Below, piece after piece: positions 1-8,553 of a stretch of DNA of 64,000 nt. The position numbers were made by a program, and so were the translations under genes. Under the pieces are notes generated by a model that made no database searches, was not told where the DNA came from, and saw nothing but the letters and a program-made list of their open reading frames with translations. The DNA is from Curtobacterium sp. MCBD17_035 (GTDB taxonomy: Bacteria; Actinomycetota; Actinomycetes; Actinomycetales; Microbacteriaceae), in NCBI RefSeq assembly GCF_003234815.2, contig NZ_CP126279.1, positions 2,046,001-2,110,000 of the forward strand, given 5' to 3'. Position 1 is the first letter of the stretch. The number at the start of each line of letters is the position of its first letter.

Positions 1-1
1 C

Positions 2-772
2 GGCGCGGACCGTGGCCCCACGGCGGCGGTGAACTTCGTCACGGCGCACGACGGCTTCACGATGCGTGACCTCGTGTCGTACGACCACAAGCACAACGAG
101 GCGAACGGCGAGGACAACCGCGACGGCACGGACGACAACCGCTCGTTCAACCACGGCGTGGAGGGGCCGACCGACGACCGCGGGGTCCGTGCCGCACGGC
201 AACGGTCCCTCCGGAACCTCATGGGCACGCTGCTGCTGTCCGCGGGCGTGCCGATGATCACCGCCGGCGACGAACGAGGTCGGACCCAGCACGGCAACAA
301 CAACCCGTACGCCATCACGGACGCGTCGATGTGGGTCGACTGGAGCCCGGACCCGGACGTCGAGTGGATGGTCGAGCAGACCGCGGCCCTCGTGCGTCTC
401 CGGGCGGCGCACCCGGCCCTCCGGCCGTCGCGCTTCGGCACCGACGGCGCCGACACGCCCTCGGCGACCAGGATGACCTGGTACGCGACCGACGGCACCC
501 CGATGACGGACGACCGATGGGACGAGCCGACGCACCGGGCGCTGCAGTACTTCGCCGAGTCGACGCCCGAGGACGAACCGGACGACCGCGTGCTCGTGAT
601 CGTCCACGGCAGTGGACGCACCCGCGACATGACCCTCCCGGCGCACGGCGACGTCGACGCCTACCGCCTGGTCTGGTCGAGCGAGAAGCACCGCGACCAC
701 GAGCGGCACCGGTCCGTCGGCGCGGTGTTCACTGCCTACGGACCGGGCATCCACGTGTTCGAGATCGTCTGA
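2..772 (+). CDS. glgX: Glycogen debranching enzyme GlgX, C-terminal part (5' end outside window)
   Basis: Isoamylase-type glycogen debranching enzyme, which hydrolyses alpha-1,6 branches. The reading frame is open from the first bases, so only the last ~256 residues are present. The late catalytic-barrel segment NFVTAHDGFTMRDLV, the NEANGEDNRDG stretch, the LLLSAGVPMITAGDE segment and the NNPYA motif are typical of the GlgX/TreX group. A C-terminal beta domain follows (LRAAHPALR onward). The gene is followed on the same strand by glgE and glgB, which fits an alpha-glucan gene cluster. The catalytic Asp and Glu residues lie upstream of the window, so activity cannot be judged here. TreX (trehalose-pathway debranching) is an alternative name within the same family. 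Confidence 0.9.
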   Translation, partial: GADRGPTAAVNFVTAHDGFTMRDLVSYDHKHNEANGEDNRDGTDDNRSFNHGVEGPTDDRGVRAARQRSLRNLMGTLLLSAGVPMITAGDERGRTQHGNNNPYAITDASMWVDWSPDPDVEWMVEQTAALVRLRAAHPALRPSRFGTDGADTPSATRMTWYATDGTPMTDDRWDEPTHRALQYFAESTPEDEPDDRVLVIVHGSGRTRDMTLPAHGDVDAYRLVWSSEKHRDHERHRSVGAVFTAYGPGIHVFEIV

Positions 773-821
773 GCGTCGCCCGCGCCAGGGCCCGCGGCGG
801 ACCCGCCCGCGGTCCTCCGAG

Positions 822-827
822 TACGGT
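822..827 (+). promoter_or_regulatory. Putative -10 hexamer of glgE (leaderless)
   Basis: TACGGT, followed by 6 nt and the GTG start of glgE. No Shine-Dalgarno is visible. The spacing places transcription initiation at or next to the start codon, so glgE probably has its own leaderless promoter in addition to any glgX read-through. Confidence 0.45.
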
Positions 828-833
828 CGAACC

Positions 834-2825
834 GTGGCCACTGCAGACCGACCCGTCATCGGGCGCATCCCCATCACCGCGATCGAACCCTCGACGCCGA
901 ACGGCTTCCCGAGCAAGGCGTTCGACTCCGAGGTCGTCACCTTCGCCGCGACCGTGTTCCGAGAGGGCCACGGCGTCATCGGGGCGGACCTCGCGCTCGA
1001 GCGCCCCGACGGCGCCGTCCGGGCGGTGCCGATGGCACTCGTCGGCGAGGGCACCGACCGCTACGCCGCGACCGTGCAGGTCGACTCGGTCGGTCTCTGG
1101 ACCTGGCACGTCGAGTCCTACGCCGACGACTGGGCGACGTGGATCCACGCGGCACGGTTGAAGATCGCCGCGGGCGTCGACACCGAGGCGACCCTGCTGG
1201 ACGGCGCGGTGCTGCTCGACCGACTCGCCGACGAGGCCGAGTCGACCGCGGCCGCCGACGCGGCCGCCGTGATGCGCGACACGGACCGCTCCCCCGCCGC
1301 ACGCCTGGCCGCCGCCGACGACCCGCGCGTGACCGCCGCGCTCGTGGACGCACCGCTCACCTCGCTCCGCACGACCTCCGCGACGCAGGAGCTCGACGTC
1401 GAGCGCACCCGCGCCGGCGTCGGGGCCTGGTACGAGTTCTTCCCGCGCAGCGAGGGCGCGCGCCGACAGGCCGACGGCACATGGCGGAGCGGGACGTTCC
1501 GCACTGCCGCGCGCCGCCTCCCGGGAGTGGCGCGCATGGGGTTCGACGTGATCTACCTCCCCCCGATCCACCCGATCGGCGTCACCGCACGCAAGGGGCC
1601 GAACAACACGCTGCACGCCGGCCCGGCGGACCCGGGCAGTCCCTGGGCGATCGGCAGTGCCGACGGTGGACACGACGCGATCCACCCCGACCTCGGCAAC
1701 GAGGAGGACTTCCGCTCCTTCGTGGAGACAGCGAAGAACACGGGCATGGAGGTCGCGCTCGACTTCGCGCTCCAGTGCTCGCCGGACCACCCGTGGGTCA
1801 CCGAGCACCCCGACTGGTTCACGCAGCGCGCCGACGGCTCGATCGCGACCGCGGAGAACCCGCCGAAGCGCTACCAGGACATCTACCCGATCCAGTTCGA
1901 CACCGACCCCGAGGGCATCGTCACCGAGGTCCTCCGTGTCCTCCGGCACTGGATCTCGTTCGGCGTCGGCATCTTCCGTGTCGACAACCCGCACACGAAG
2001 CCGCTGTGGTTCTGGGAGCGCGTGATCCGCGAGATCCGCACGGAGAACCCGGAGATCGTGTTCCTCGCCGAGGCGTTCACGCGTCCGCCGATGATGCGCG
2101 CGCTCGCCGAGGCCGGGTTCACGCAGTCCTACACGTACTTCACGTGGCGCAACACCAAGGAGGAGATCGAGTCCTACCTGGACGAGCTCGCGCACGAGAC
2201 GAGCGCCTACCTCCGGCCGAACCTGTTCGTGAACACCCCGGACATCCTCTCGGAGTACCTGCAGTTCGGCGGGCGCGCGGGCTACAAGGTGCGGGCCGCG
2301 CTCGCGGCGACGGGTGCCGCCACCTGGGGCATGTACGCCGGCTACGAGCTGTTCGAGGACGTCGCCCGGCCGGGCAGCGAGGAGAACATCGACAACGAGA
2401 AGTACGAGTACAAGCCCCGGGACTTCGGTGCCGCCGAGGCCGCCGGAGCATCGCTCGCGCCGTACGTGACGATGCTCAACCGCTTCCGGTCCGCCCACCC
2501 CGCGCTGCGTCAGCTCCGCAACCTGCACGTGCACCACACCGACAACGACGCGATCGTCGCCTACTCGAAGCACCTGCCCGGCACGTACACCCGGTCGGGC
2601 CGCTCGGACACCGTCATCGTCGTCGCGAACGTCGACCCGCACTCGGCCCGCGAGGCGACCGTGTTCCTCGACCTCGCCGCGCTCGGGCTCCCGACCGACA
2701 GGCTGTTCGACGTGCGCGACGTCGTCACCGGCGCCCGCTGGACCTGGGGCGCCGCCAACTACGTGCGCCTGGACGCCTTCCAGGAACCCGTGCACCTGCT
2801 CGTCGTGGAGGGACCACACCGATGA
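834..2825 (+). CDS. glgE: Alpha-1,4-glucan:maltose-1-phosphate maltosyltransferase GlgE
   Basis: GH13_3 enzyme that transfers maltosyl units from maltose-1-phosphate to alpha-1,4-glucan (the GlgE pathway of actinobacteria). The 663 residues match family length. An N-terminal beta domain (from [10 protein letters not shown]) is followed by the GH13 barrel (YEFFPRSEG near 200, [13 protein letters not shown]). The nucleophile Asp384 lies in FRVDNPH and the acid/base Glu413 in FLAEAF; both sit about ten residues earlier than D394 and E423 of Streptomyces GlgE. The GTG start at 834 is supported by a TACGGT -10 element exactly 6 nt upstream. The stop overlaps the glgB start as ATGA, so the two are translationally coupled. 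Confidence 0.95.
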   Translation: MATADRPVIGRIPITAIEPSTPNGFPSKAFDSEVVTFAATVFREGHGVIGADLALERPDGAVRAVPMALVGEGTDRYAATVQVDSVGLWTWHVESYADDWATWIHAARLKIAAGVDTEATLLDGAVLLDRLADEAESTAAADAAAVMRDTDRSPAARLAAADDPRVTAALVDAPLTSLRTTSATQELDVERTRAGVGAWYEFFPRSEGARRQADGTWRSGTFRTAARRLPGVARMGFDVIYLPPIHPIGVTARKGPNNTLHAGPADPGSPWAIGSADGGHDAIHPDLGNEEDFRSFVETAKNTGMEVALDFALQCSPDHPWVTEHPDWFTQRADGSIATAENPPKRYQDIYPIQFDTDPEGIVTEVLRVLRHWISFGVGIFRVDNPHTKPLWFWERVIREIRTENPEIVFLAEAFTRPPMMRALAEAGFTQSYTYFTWRNTKEEIESYLDELAHETSAYLRPNLFVNTPDILSEYLQFGGRAGYKVRAALAATGAATWGMYAGYELFEDVARPGSEENIDNEKYEYKPRDFGAAEAAGASLAPYVTMLNRFRSAHPALRQLRNLHVHHTDNDAIVAYSKHLPGTYTRSGRSDTVIVVANVDPHSAREATVFLDLAALGLPTDRLFDVRDVVTGARWTWGAANYVRLDAFQEPVHLLVVEGPHR

Positions 2826-5371
2826 CCGAGACCACCGAACCCACGCGCGAGCCCGACGAGGACCGCCCCGCACGGCGTTCGACCTTCGTCCCGACGGCGT
2901 CGGCGCCCCGTGACGAACCGAACACGTCCGCGCCCGGCGAGGACCTGCCCGGCGCGCCCGCGACGGCCGCCGAGGCCCCGGACCGCTCGGTCGCCGAGGC
3001 CGACACGCTCGCCGGCCACGGGGCGAGTGCCACGACCGACGACACGGACGCCGCGGCCACGGCGACCGACGCAATCGTCCCCGCGGGCGCGACGACGCCG
3101 GGTGCGACCAGGACGGACACCCGGGTCGAGCCGACGGGCGCGGGCACGGCCTCCCGGCCGACCGACACCGATGTCGACACAGACGCCGCCGGAGCGAGGA
3201 CCGATGTCGCACCGGCCGCGGAGCCGGTCCCCGGCACCGTCGATGAGTGGCTCCTGCAGCAGGTCGCCGAGGGCCGATGGTCGCAGCCCCACGACGTCCT
3301 CGGCCCGCACCCGGTCGACGGCGGTACGAGTGTGCGCGTCGTGCGTCACCTCGCGAACGCCGTCACGCTCGTGCTCCCCGACGGCACGGCCGCGCCCCTG
3401 CACCACGAGGGGTTCGGGGTCTGGGCCGGTGCCCTGCCCGGCACCGTGACGAGCTACCGCGTCGAGGCCGAGTACGACGACGAGACGTGGACGAGTGACG
3501 ACGCCTACCGCTTCGCCCCGACCCTCGGTGACGTCGACCTGCACCTGTTCGCCGAGGGCCGCCACGAGCAGCTCTGGCACCTCATGGGTGCGCACCTCCG
3601 GTCGATCGACGGCGTCGAGGGCGTCTCGTTCGCGGTGTGGGCGCCTCGTGCCACGGCGGTGCGGGTGATCGGTGACTTCGAGGGCTGGTCCGGTCGGACC
3701 ACCTCGATGCGCAAGCTGGGCGGTCTGGGCGTGTGGGAGCTGTTCGTTCCCGGCGCGAAGGACGGCCAGCGGTACAAGTTCCAGATCCTGACCGACGGCG
3801 GCTGGGTGGAGCGAGCCGACCCGTTCGCGCGCCGGACCGAGGTCCCGCCGCTCACCGCGAGCGTCATCACCCGCGCCACCCACGAGTGGAGCGACGGCGA
3901 TCGCGCCTGGATGGAACGGCGGGCTCGGACGAGCACGCACGACCACCCGATGAGCGTCTACGAGGTCCACCTCGGGTCCTGGCGCCCCGGCCTGTCGTAC
4001 CGCGAGGTCGCGGACGACCTCATCGGGCACGTGCAGCACCTCGGGTTCACGCACGTCGAGTTCCTGCCGCTCGCGGAGCACCCCTTCGGCGGTTCGTGGG
4101 GCTACCAGGTCACCGGCTACTACGCCCCGACCGCTCGGTTCGGCAGCCCCGACGACCTCCGCTACCTCATCGACCGTCTGCACGAAGCCGGCATCGGCGT
4201 CATCATGGACTGGGTGCCGGGACACTTCCCGAAGGACGAGTGGGCGCTCGCCAAGTTCGACGGCTACGCGCTGTTCGAGCACCCGGACCCCCGGCGCGGC
4301 GAGCAGCTCGACTGGGGCACGTACGTGTTCGACTTCGGTCAGCCGCAGGTCCGGAACTTCCTCGTCGCGAACGCCCTGTACTGGCTCGAGGAGTTCCACA
4401 TCGACGGTCTCCGCGTCGACGCCGTCGCCTCGATCCTCTACCTCGACTACTCGCGCACCGAGTGGCTGCCGAACAAGTACGGCGGACGCGAGTACCTCGA
4501 GGCGATCTCGTTCCTGCAGGAGACGAACGCGACGGCCTACAAGCGCTACCCGGGCATCGTCATGATCGCCGAGGAGTCCACCTCGTGGCCCGGCGTCACC
4601 CGTCCCACGAGCGAGGGCGGCCTCGGGTTCGGGCAGAAGTGGAACATGGGCTGGATGCACGACTCGCTCGAGTACATCCACCGCGAGCCCGTGTACCGCT
4701 CCTACCACCACGACGAGATCACGTTCTCGTTCGTCTACGCGTTCAGCGAGCAGTTCACGCTGCCGATCAGCCACGACGAGGTCGTGTACGGCAAGGGCTC
4801 GCTGTACGGCAAGATGCCCGGCGACCAGTGGCAGCGCCTGGCGAACGTCCGCGCGTACCTGTCGTTCATGTGGGCCCACCCCGGCAAGCAGCTGCTGTTC
4901 ATGGGGCAGGAGTTCGCGCAGCCGAGCGAGTGGAACGAAGCTGGCGGACTCGACTGGTGGCTCCTCGACGACCCGGGACACCGCGGCGTGCAGGACCTCG
5001 TGGCCGAGCTGAACCGCGTGTACGTCGCGAGCCCGGCACTGTGGACCCACGACGACTCCCCGGAGGGGTTCGAGTGGCTCGAGGGTGGCGACGCCGAACA
5101 CTCGACCATCGGTTTCATCCGGAAGGCCGGAGACGAGCGGATCGCCGTGTTCACGAACTTCTCGGGCGTCCCGGTCGAGCGTCGGTTCGGGCTGCCCGAG
5201 GCGGGCGTCTGGCGCGAGGTCCTCAACACCGACGCCACCGCGTTCGGCGGCTCCGGGGTGGGCAACATGGGCGCCGTCACCGCCGAGGACCAGCCCTGGG
5301 CCGGTCGTCCGGCGTCGGCTGACCTCGTGGTCCCGCCGCTCGGGTCGGTCTGGCTCCGACTGGAGCGGTGA
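2822..5371 (+). CDS. glgB: 1,4-alpha-glucan branching enzyme GlgB with long disordered N-terminal extension
   Basis: GH13_9 branching enzyme, 849 residues. The open frame extends far upstream, but the start is fixed at 2822 by the ATGA overlap with the glgE stop. Residues 1 to about 138 are a low-complexity Thr/Ala/Asp/Glu-rich segment with no recognisable fold. The N1 module then begins near [14 protein letters not shown], followed by the CBM48 domain ([15 protein letters not shown]). In the catalytic barrel the nucleophile Asp533 sits in GLRVDAVAS, the acid/base Glu lies near 584 in MIAEEST, and the third acid is in [12 protein letters not shown]. GlgB works with GlgE, GlgE making linear chains and GlgB branching them. 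A 21-bp hairpin follows the stop. Confidence 0.96.
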   Translation: MTETTEPTREPDEDRPARRSTFVPTASAPRDEPNTSAPGEDLPGAPATAAEAPDRSVAEADTLAGHGASATTDDTDAAATATDAIVPAGATTPGATRTDTRVEPTGAGTASRPTDTDVDTDAAGARTDVAPAAEPVPGTVDEWLLQQVAEGRWSQPHDVLGPHPVDGGTSVRVVRHLANAVTLVLPDGTAAPLHHEGFGVWAGALPGTVTSYRVEAEYDDETWTSDDAYRFAPTLGDVDLHLFAEGRHEQLWHLMGAHLRSIDGVEGVSFAVWAPRATAVRVIGDFEGWSGRTTSMRKLGGLGVWELFVPGAKDGQRYKFQILTDGGWVERADPFARRTEVPPLTASVITRATHEWSDGDRAWMERRARTSTHDHPMSVYEVHLGSWRPGLSYREVADDLIGHVQHLGFTHVEFLPLAEHPFGGSWGYQVTGYYAPTARFGSPDDLRYLIDRLHEAGIGVIMDWVPGHFPKDEWALAKFDGYALFEHPDPRRGEQLDWGTYVFDFGQPQVRNFLVANALYWLEEFHIDGLRVDAVASILYLDYSRTEWLPNKYGGREYLEAISFLQETNATAYKRYPGIVMIAEESTSWPGVTRPTSEGGLGFGQKWNMGWMHDSLEYIHREPVYRSYHHDEITFSFVYAFSEQFTLPISHDEVVYGKGSLYGKMPGDQWQRLANVRAYLSFMWAHPGKQLLFMGQEFAQPSEWNEAGGLDWWLLDDPGHRGVQDLVAELNRVYVASPALWTHDDSPEGFEWLEGGDAEHSTIGFIRKAGDERIAVFTNFSGVPVERRFGLPEAGVWREVLNTDATAFGGSGVGNMGAVTAEDQPWAGRPASADLVVPPLGSVWLRLER

Positions 5372-5400
5372 GCGATCGCCGCGCCGCACGCGCGCGGTGA

Positions 5401-5444
5401 CGAACGGAACGGCCGGGAGGCGTGCCTCCCGGCCGTTCCGTTCG
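5401..5444. terminator. Bidirectional terminator between glgB and the thioredoxin gene
   Basis: Perfect inverted repeat with arms 5401-5421 and 5424-5444 and a 2-nt spacer. The centre is GGCCGGGAGGC/GCCTCCCGGCC. It lies between the convergent ends of glgB (+) and the thioredoxin-TPR gene (-), so it can serve both. There is only a short T-rich flank. It belongs to the recurrent GGGAGGC hairpin group in this window. Confidence 0.8.
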
Positions 5445-5499
5445 CCCTGCGTCCGCTGGGGGGCGCGCCACGAGCCGGTGCCGGCAGGGCGCGCCGGGC

Positions 5500-6495
5500 T
5501 CAGTAGAGCAGCGTCGCGAGCCGACGGCGTGCCGCCACGACCCGTGGGTCGTCGGCACCGACGAGCTCGAAGTACTCCACGAGCCGCGCGCGGACGGCCT
5601 CGCGCTCCGCACCGTGCACGGTCGGGAACACGTCGAGGAGGCGACCGAAGGCGTCCTCGACGTGGCCGCCGCTGATGTCGAGGTCGGCGACGCCGAGCTG
5701 GGCAGCCGGATCCGTCGGTGCTGCGGCCGCCGCGGCACGGAGCTCGTCGGCGGTCGCGCCCTGCAGCCGGTCGAGGAGCGACACCTGCGCCAGCCCCGCC
5801 ACGGCCATGCGGTCGTGCGGGTCCTGCGCGATCGCGGTGCGGTACTCGGCGATCGCCGTCGTGTAGTCACCCTGCTCGATCGCGTCGTACGCGGCCTGGT
5901 GGTGCGGCGGCAGCGGCTCCGGTTCGGGCTCGGCGTCGGCGTCGGGGGCGCCGCCGGCCACCTGGACGCGTCCGGCGATCCCGTTCTGCGCGGCGGCCTG
6001 GAGCACCTGCTCGATGACGTCGCGGACCTCGGCCTCGGGCAGGGCGCCGACGAACAGCCCGAGCGGACGACCACCGATCACGGCGGCGACCGTCGGGATC
6101 GACTGTGCCTGGAACGCCTGCGTGAGCTGGGGGTTCGCGTCGACGTCGACCTTGGCGAGGACGATGCGCCCGTCGTACTCCTGCGCGAGGCGCTCGAGCA
6201 CCGGCGACAGCTGCTTGCACGGCCCGCACCACTCGGCCCAGAGGTCGACGATCACGGGGACCTGCATGGACAGCTCGATGACGTCCTGGAACGTCTGGTC
6301 CGTCACGTCGACGACCAGCGAGGGCACCACGAGGGCGTCCGAGACCCCGGCGGCTGCGCCTCCGGGCCCGCCGGGGGCGGCAGCAGCCGCGGACGCCGGA
6401 GCCGGAGGTTGCGGCGATGCAGTGCCGCGGTTCACGAGGGACGACAGGTCGACCGCGCCACGGAGACCGGCGGGGGTCGGGGGGATGTTGCTCAT
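5500..6495 (-). CDS. Thioredoxin-domain protein with C-terminal TPR-like region (YbbN/CnoX type)
   Basis: 331 residues. A short Pro/Ala/Gly-rich N-terminus precedes a thioredoxin fold (about 60-165) with the redox motif W-C-G-P-C at 89-93 and the cis-Pro stretch SIPTVAAVIGGRP. The C-terminal ~150 residues are alpha-helical with TPR character (HHQAAYDAIEQGDYTTAIAE and later repeats), the layout of YbbN/CnoX chaperedoxins. Unlike E. coli CnoX, which has lost the CxxC, this one keeps both cysteines and could be redox-active. No signal peptide is seen, so it is probably cytoplasmic. Its ATG overlaps the stop of the upstream membrane-protein gene as ATGA, so the two are co-translated. The partner protein is unknown. 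Confidence 0.85.
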   Translation of the reverse strand: MSNIPPTPAGLRGAVDLSSLVNRGTASPQPPAPASAAAAAPGGPGGAAAGVSDALVVPSLVVDVTDQTFQDVIELSMQVPVIVDLWAEWCGPCKQLSPVLERLAQEYDGRIVLAKVDVDANPQLTQAFQAQSIPTVAAVIGGRPLGLFVGALPEAEVRDVIEQVLQAAAQNGIAGRVQVAGGAPDADAEPEPEPLPPHHQAAYDAIEQGDYTTAIAEYRTAIAQDPHDRMAVAGLAQVSLLDRLQGATADELRAAAAAAPTDPAAQLGVADLDISGGHVEDAFGRLLDVFPTVHGAEREAVRARLVEYFELVGADDPRVVAARRRLATLLY

Positions 6496-8249
6496 TGCAC
6501 CTCACTCGCTGCGATCAGGCCCTGCGTGAACCCGAGCAGTTCTATCTTGGCCTTGGATCCGACCGGCGGCACCGAGAACAGCACCTGCACGCCGTAGGTC
6601 GCGCTGATCCCCTTCGTGCTCGACCCGACCTTCGAGAGCGCCTTCACCGCTCCCTCCGTGTTCAGCGTCGCGCCCGACTGGGTCGGGGTCACCTTCTCGA
6701 TCTCGTCGAGGCTCGTGGAGACGAGCGCGCCAGCGCCGTTCGTCGCGAGCGCGATGCTCGAGTCGGCCGACGGGACCTCGGACGAGTACGCGATCTTCGC
6801 GGTCGAGGACAGGCTCTTCGCCTTCTGGTCCTTGTAGGACTTGCCGATCTTCTGGCGGAGTTCGTCGCCCTCGGACGAGAAGACGTCGGCGTACTGGCTC
6901 GCCGTGTCGTTCGCGAGGATGTCCGCGTAGGCGGAGGCCACCTGCCCGGGCGGCAGGGTCAGCAGCTTGACGTCCGGCGAGAGCTGCGCGGCACCGGTGG
7001 TGACGGGCGCGACCGACGGGAGCTTCGCGTCCGCCTCGAGCGAGACGTCGTACTCGACCTTGTACTGCGCCCGCGGCGACGCCTGCACCAGCGTCAGGGC
7101 CTGCGGAGCGACGTCCTTCTGCTGCTGCGATCCCGTCAGCACGACGAACACCGAACGCGGCCAGGTGTCGGTCTGCTGCGGCAGGGCGACCGAGATGCCC
7201 GACGACGGGATCGTCGGCGGGGCGTCGACGTCGGTGTCGCTCCCCCGGATCGTGTAGTTCGCCTTGCGCAGGTCGAGCGCGGACCCGGTGAAGCGCTCCG
7301 CGGCCGTGGTGGCGTTCCGCGAGCTGTCCGCCTGCGCCGCGACCGCGGCGACGCGCGCGACGATGCGGCGGATCTGCGGGAGCGTCGCCGCCGTGGGCTC
7401 GGCGGCCGCGGCCGGGCCCGCCGTCGCGGTGACGGTCGGCGTCGGCGTCGGCGTACCGGAGGTCCCGTGCGGCCAGTACTCCGACGAACAACCCGCGAGG
7501 GCGAGTGTCGTCAGCGCGACGACCGGCACGACCGCGACCATGCGGCGGCCGCGGCGTGGACGCGGCGGGACCTGCGCGCCCGCGGCGACCGCGCGACGGC
7601 GCGAGACCCGTGCGCGCGGCGGCCGGGTGCCACCGCTGCGCCGGCGGGGTCCGCGCAGCCGCCGCTGGTGGATGATGGCCCAGATGTAGAGCGCGATGCC
7701 GAGCGCGACGAAGAACCCGCCCGCCGTCATCAGAGGGCCGACGAGTGGTGTGGCGGTGTCCCGCGGCCAGGTGACCGAGAGGTGCGCGGGGGCCGGGTCC
7801 GACCCGTTCGACACGATGACGAGCGCGGTGTCCGCCGGCAGGTCGACGGTGAAGTCGAGGGTGTGCCCCTCGTACTCGCCGTACCAGAGGTCACTGCCCT
7901 TCGGTGACGGGACGTGTCGCTGCGTGCCCGAGACGCGGTCCCGGAGCGATGTGGTCTCGGCGTCGTAGCGGATGGTGTTGTGCCGGGCCTTCCCGACCCA
8001 GGCCATCACGTCGGCGGTGCGCCCGTAGGCCGCGAACGCGGTGCCCGTGCCCCCGGAGACGCGGACGCGCTGGTGGCCCGCGTTCGCGACCAGCGTCCGA
8101 CCCGGGATCACCGTCACCGGAGCGTCGCCCGTCGTGGTCGTCGACGCCACGGTCGAGGAGGGCGGCGCGAACACCGTCCGCTGCCCGACCCCGAGGCCGA
8201 CGAGCACGACGCCGATGACGAAGCTGATGATCGCCAGGACGAAACGCAC
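6492..8249 (-). CDS. Multi-spanning envelope protein with an internal lipobox-like segment, function unknown
   Basis: 585 residues from the GTG at 8249, which has a strong GGAGGGAG ribosome-binding site about 7 nt upstream; the open frame runs further but lacks such a site. Visible parts: a membrane segment at about 3-20 (VLAIISFVIGVVLVGLGVG), a soluble stretch of ~150 residues rich in beta-forming sequence, a second membrane segment near 170-192, a very Arg/Pro-rich basic linker, then MVAVVPVVALTTLALAGC at 237-254. That last segment looks like a complete lipoprotein signal peptide with an LAGC lipobox. A Thr/Pro linker and an extracytoplasmic domain of about 300 residues follow. I recognise no enzymatic family. 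It is coupled by ATGA to the thioredoxin-TPR gene, hinting at envelope protein quality control (inference). Confidence 0.75.
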   Translation of the reverse strand: MRFVLAIISFVIGVVLVGLGVGQRTVFAPPSSTVASTTTTGDAPVTVIPGRTLVANAGHQRVRVSGGTGTAFAAYGRTADVMAWVGKARHNTIRYDAETTSLRDRVSGTQRHVPSPKGSDLWYGEYEGHTLDFTVDLPADTALVIVSNGSDPAPAHLSVTWPRDTATPLVGPLMTAGGFFVALGIALYIWAIIHQRRLRGPRRRSGGTRPPRARVSRRRAVAAGAQVPPRPRRGRRMVAVVPVVALTTLALAGCSSEYWPHGTSGTPTPTPTVTATAGPAAAAEPTAATLPQIRRIVARVAAVAAQADSSRNATTAAERFTGSALDLRKANYTIRGSDTDVDAPPTIPSSGISVALPQQTDTWPRSVFVVLTGSQQQKDVAPQALTLVQASPRAQYKVEYDVSLEADAKLPSVAPVTTGAAQLSPDVKLLTLPPGQVASAYADILANDTASQYADVFSSEGDELRQKIGKSYKDQKAKSLSSTAKIAYSSEVPSADSSIALATNGAGALVSTSLDEIEKVTPTQSGATLNTEGAVKALSKVGSSTKGISATYGVQVLFSVPPVGSKAKIELLGFTQGLIAASEVQ

Positions 8250-8553
8250 GTGTACTCTCCCTCCGCGCCGGGGTGGGTTGCGGCGCGACGCCCCCACGAC
8301 ATCGGACGCGGGGTCCCGCTTCGGATGGCGGGCGCCACGCTCCCGGGGGCCGCGCCGGAGCACGCCGCACGGGCGCGCGGAACGACGGTCCAGGATAGCC
8401 AACGAGCCTGGGAGGCGCATCTTCCCGGCGACCGGTGTGGACCGGCGGACGATGCCTGCATGACCGTCGTGCGCTCCCGCCGTGCTCGCCGGACCCACCA
8501 CTACAATCGACCCCGGGCGGAGCCGCCTCGACGAGTGACATCAGGAGCGACAC
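8250..8553. other. Divergent intergenic region between the membrane-protein and DivIVA-like genes
   Basis: About 300 nt without a gene. On the minus strand it holds the GGAGGGAG ribosome-binding site of the membrane-protein gene (8256-8263) and a TATCCT hexamer at 8397-8392 that could be its -10. On the plus strand TACAAT at 8502-8507 is the likely -10 of the DivIVA-like gene, and AGGAG lies just before its GTG. No hairpin of note was seen. Confidence 0.4.
8502..8507 (+). promoter_or_regulatory. Putative -10 hexamer of the 616-aa DivIVA-like gene
   Basis: TACAAT is the best match to TAnnnT between the divergent genes. It is about 46 nt upstream of the GTG start, which leaves room for a short leader with an AGGAG ribosome-binding site. 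No convincing -35 was found. Confidence 0.4.

Noticed and set aside
1139-2821. Extension of the glgB frame upstream through glgE
   Set aside because: The residues are low-complexity shadow of glgE; the ATGA junction at 2822 fixes the start.
729-3212. Long minus-strand open frame opposite glgE (827 codons), and similar ones at 2759-5389, 40740-43325, 22385-24223 and 29687-32767
   Set aside because: Arg/Pro/Val-rich translations without motifs, lying opposite clear genes; typical artefacts of very high GC third positions.
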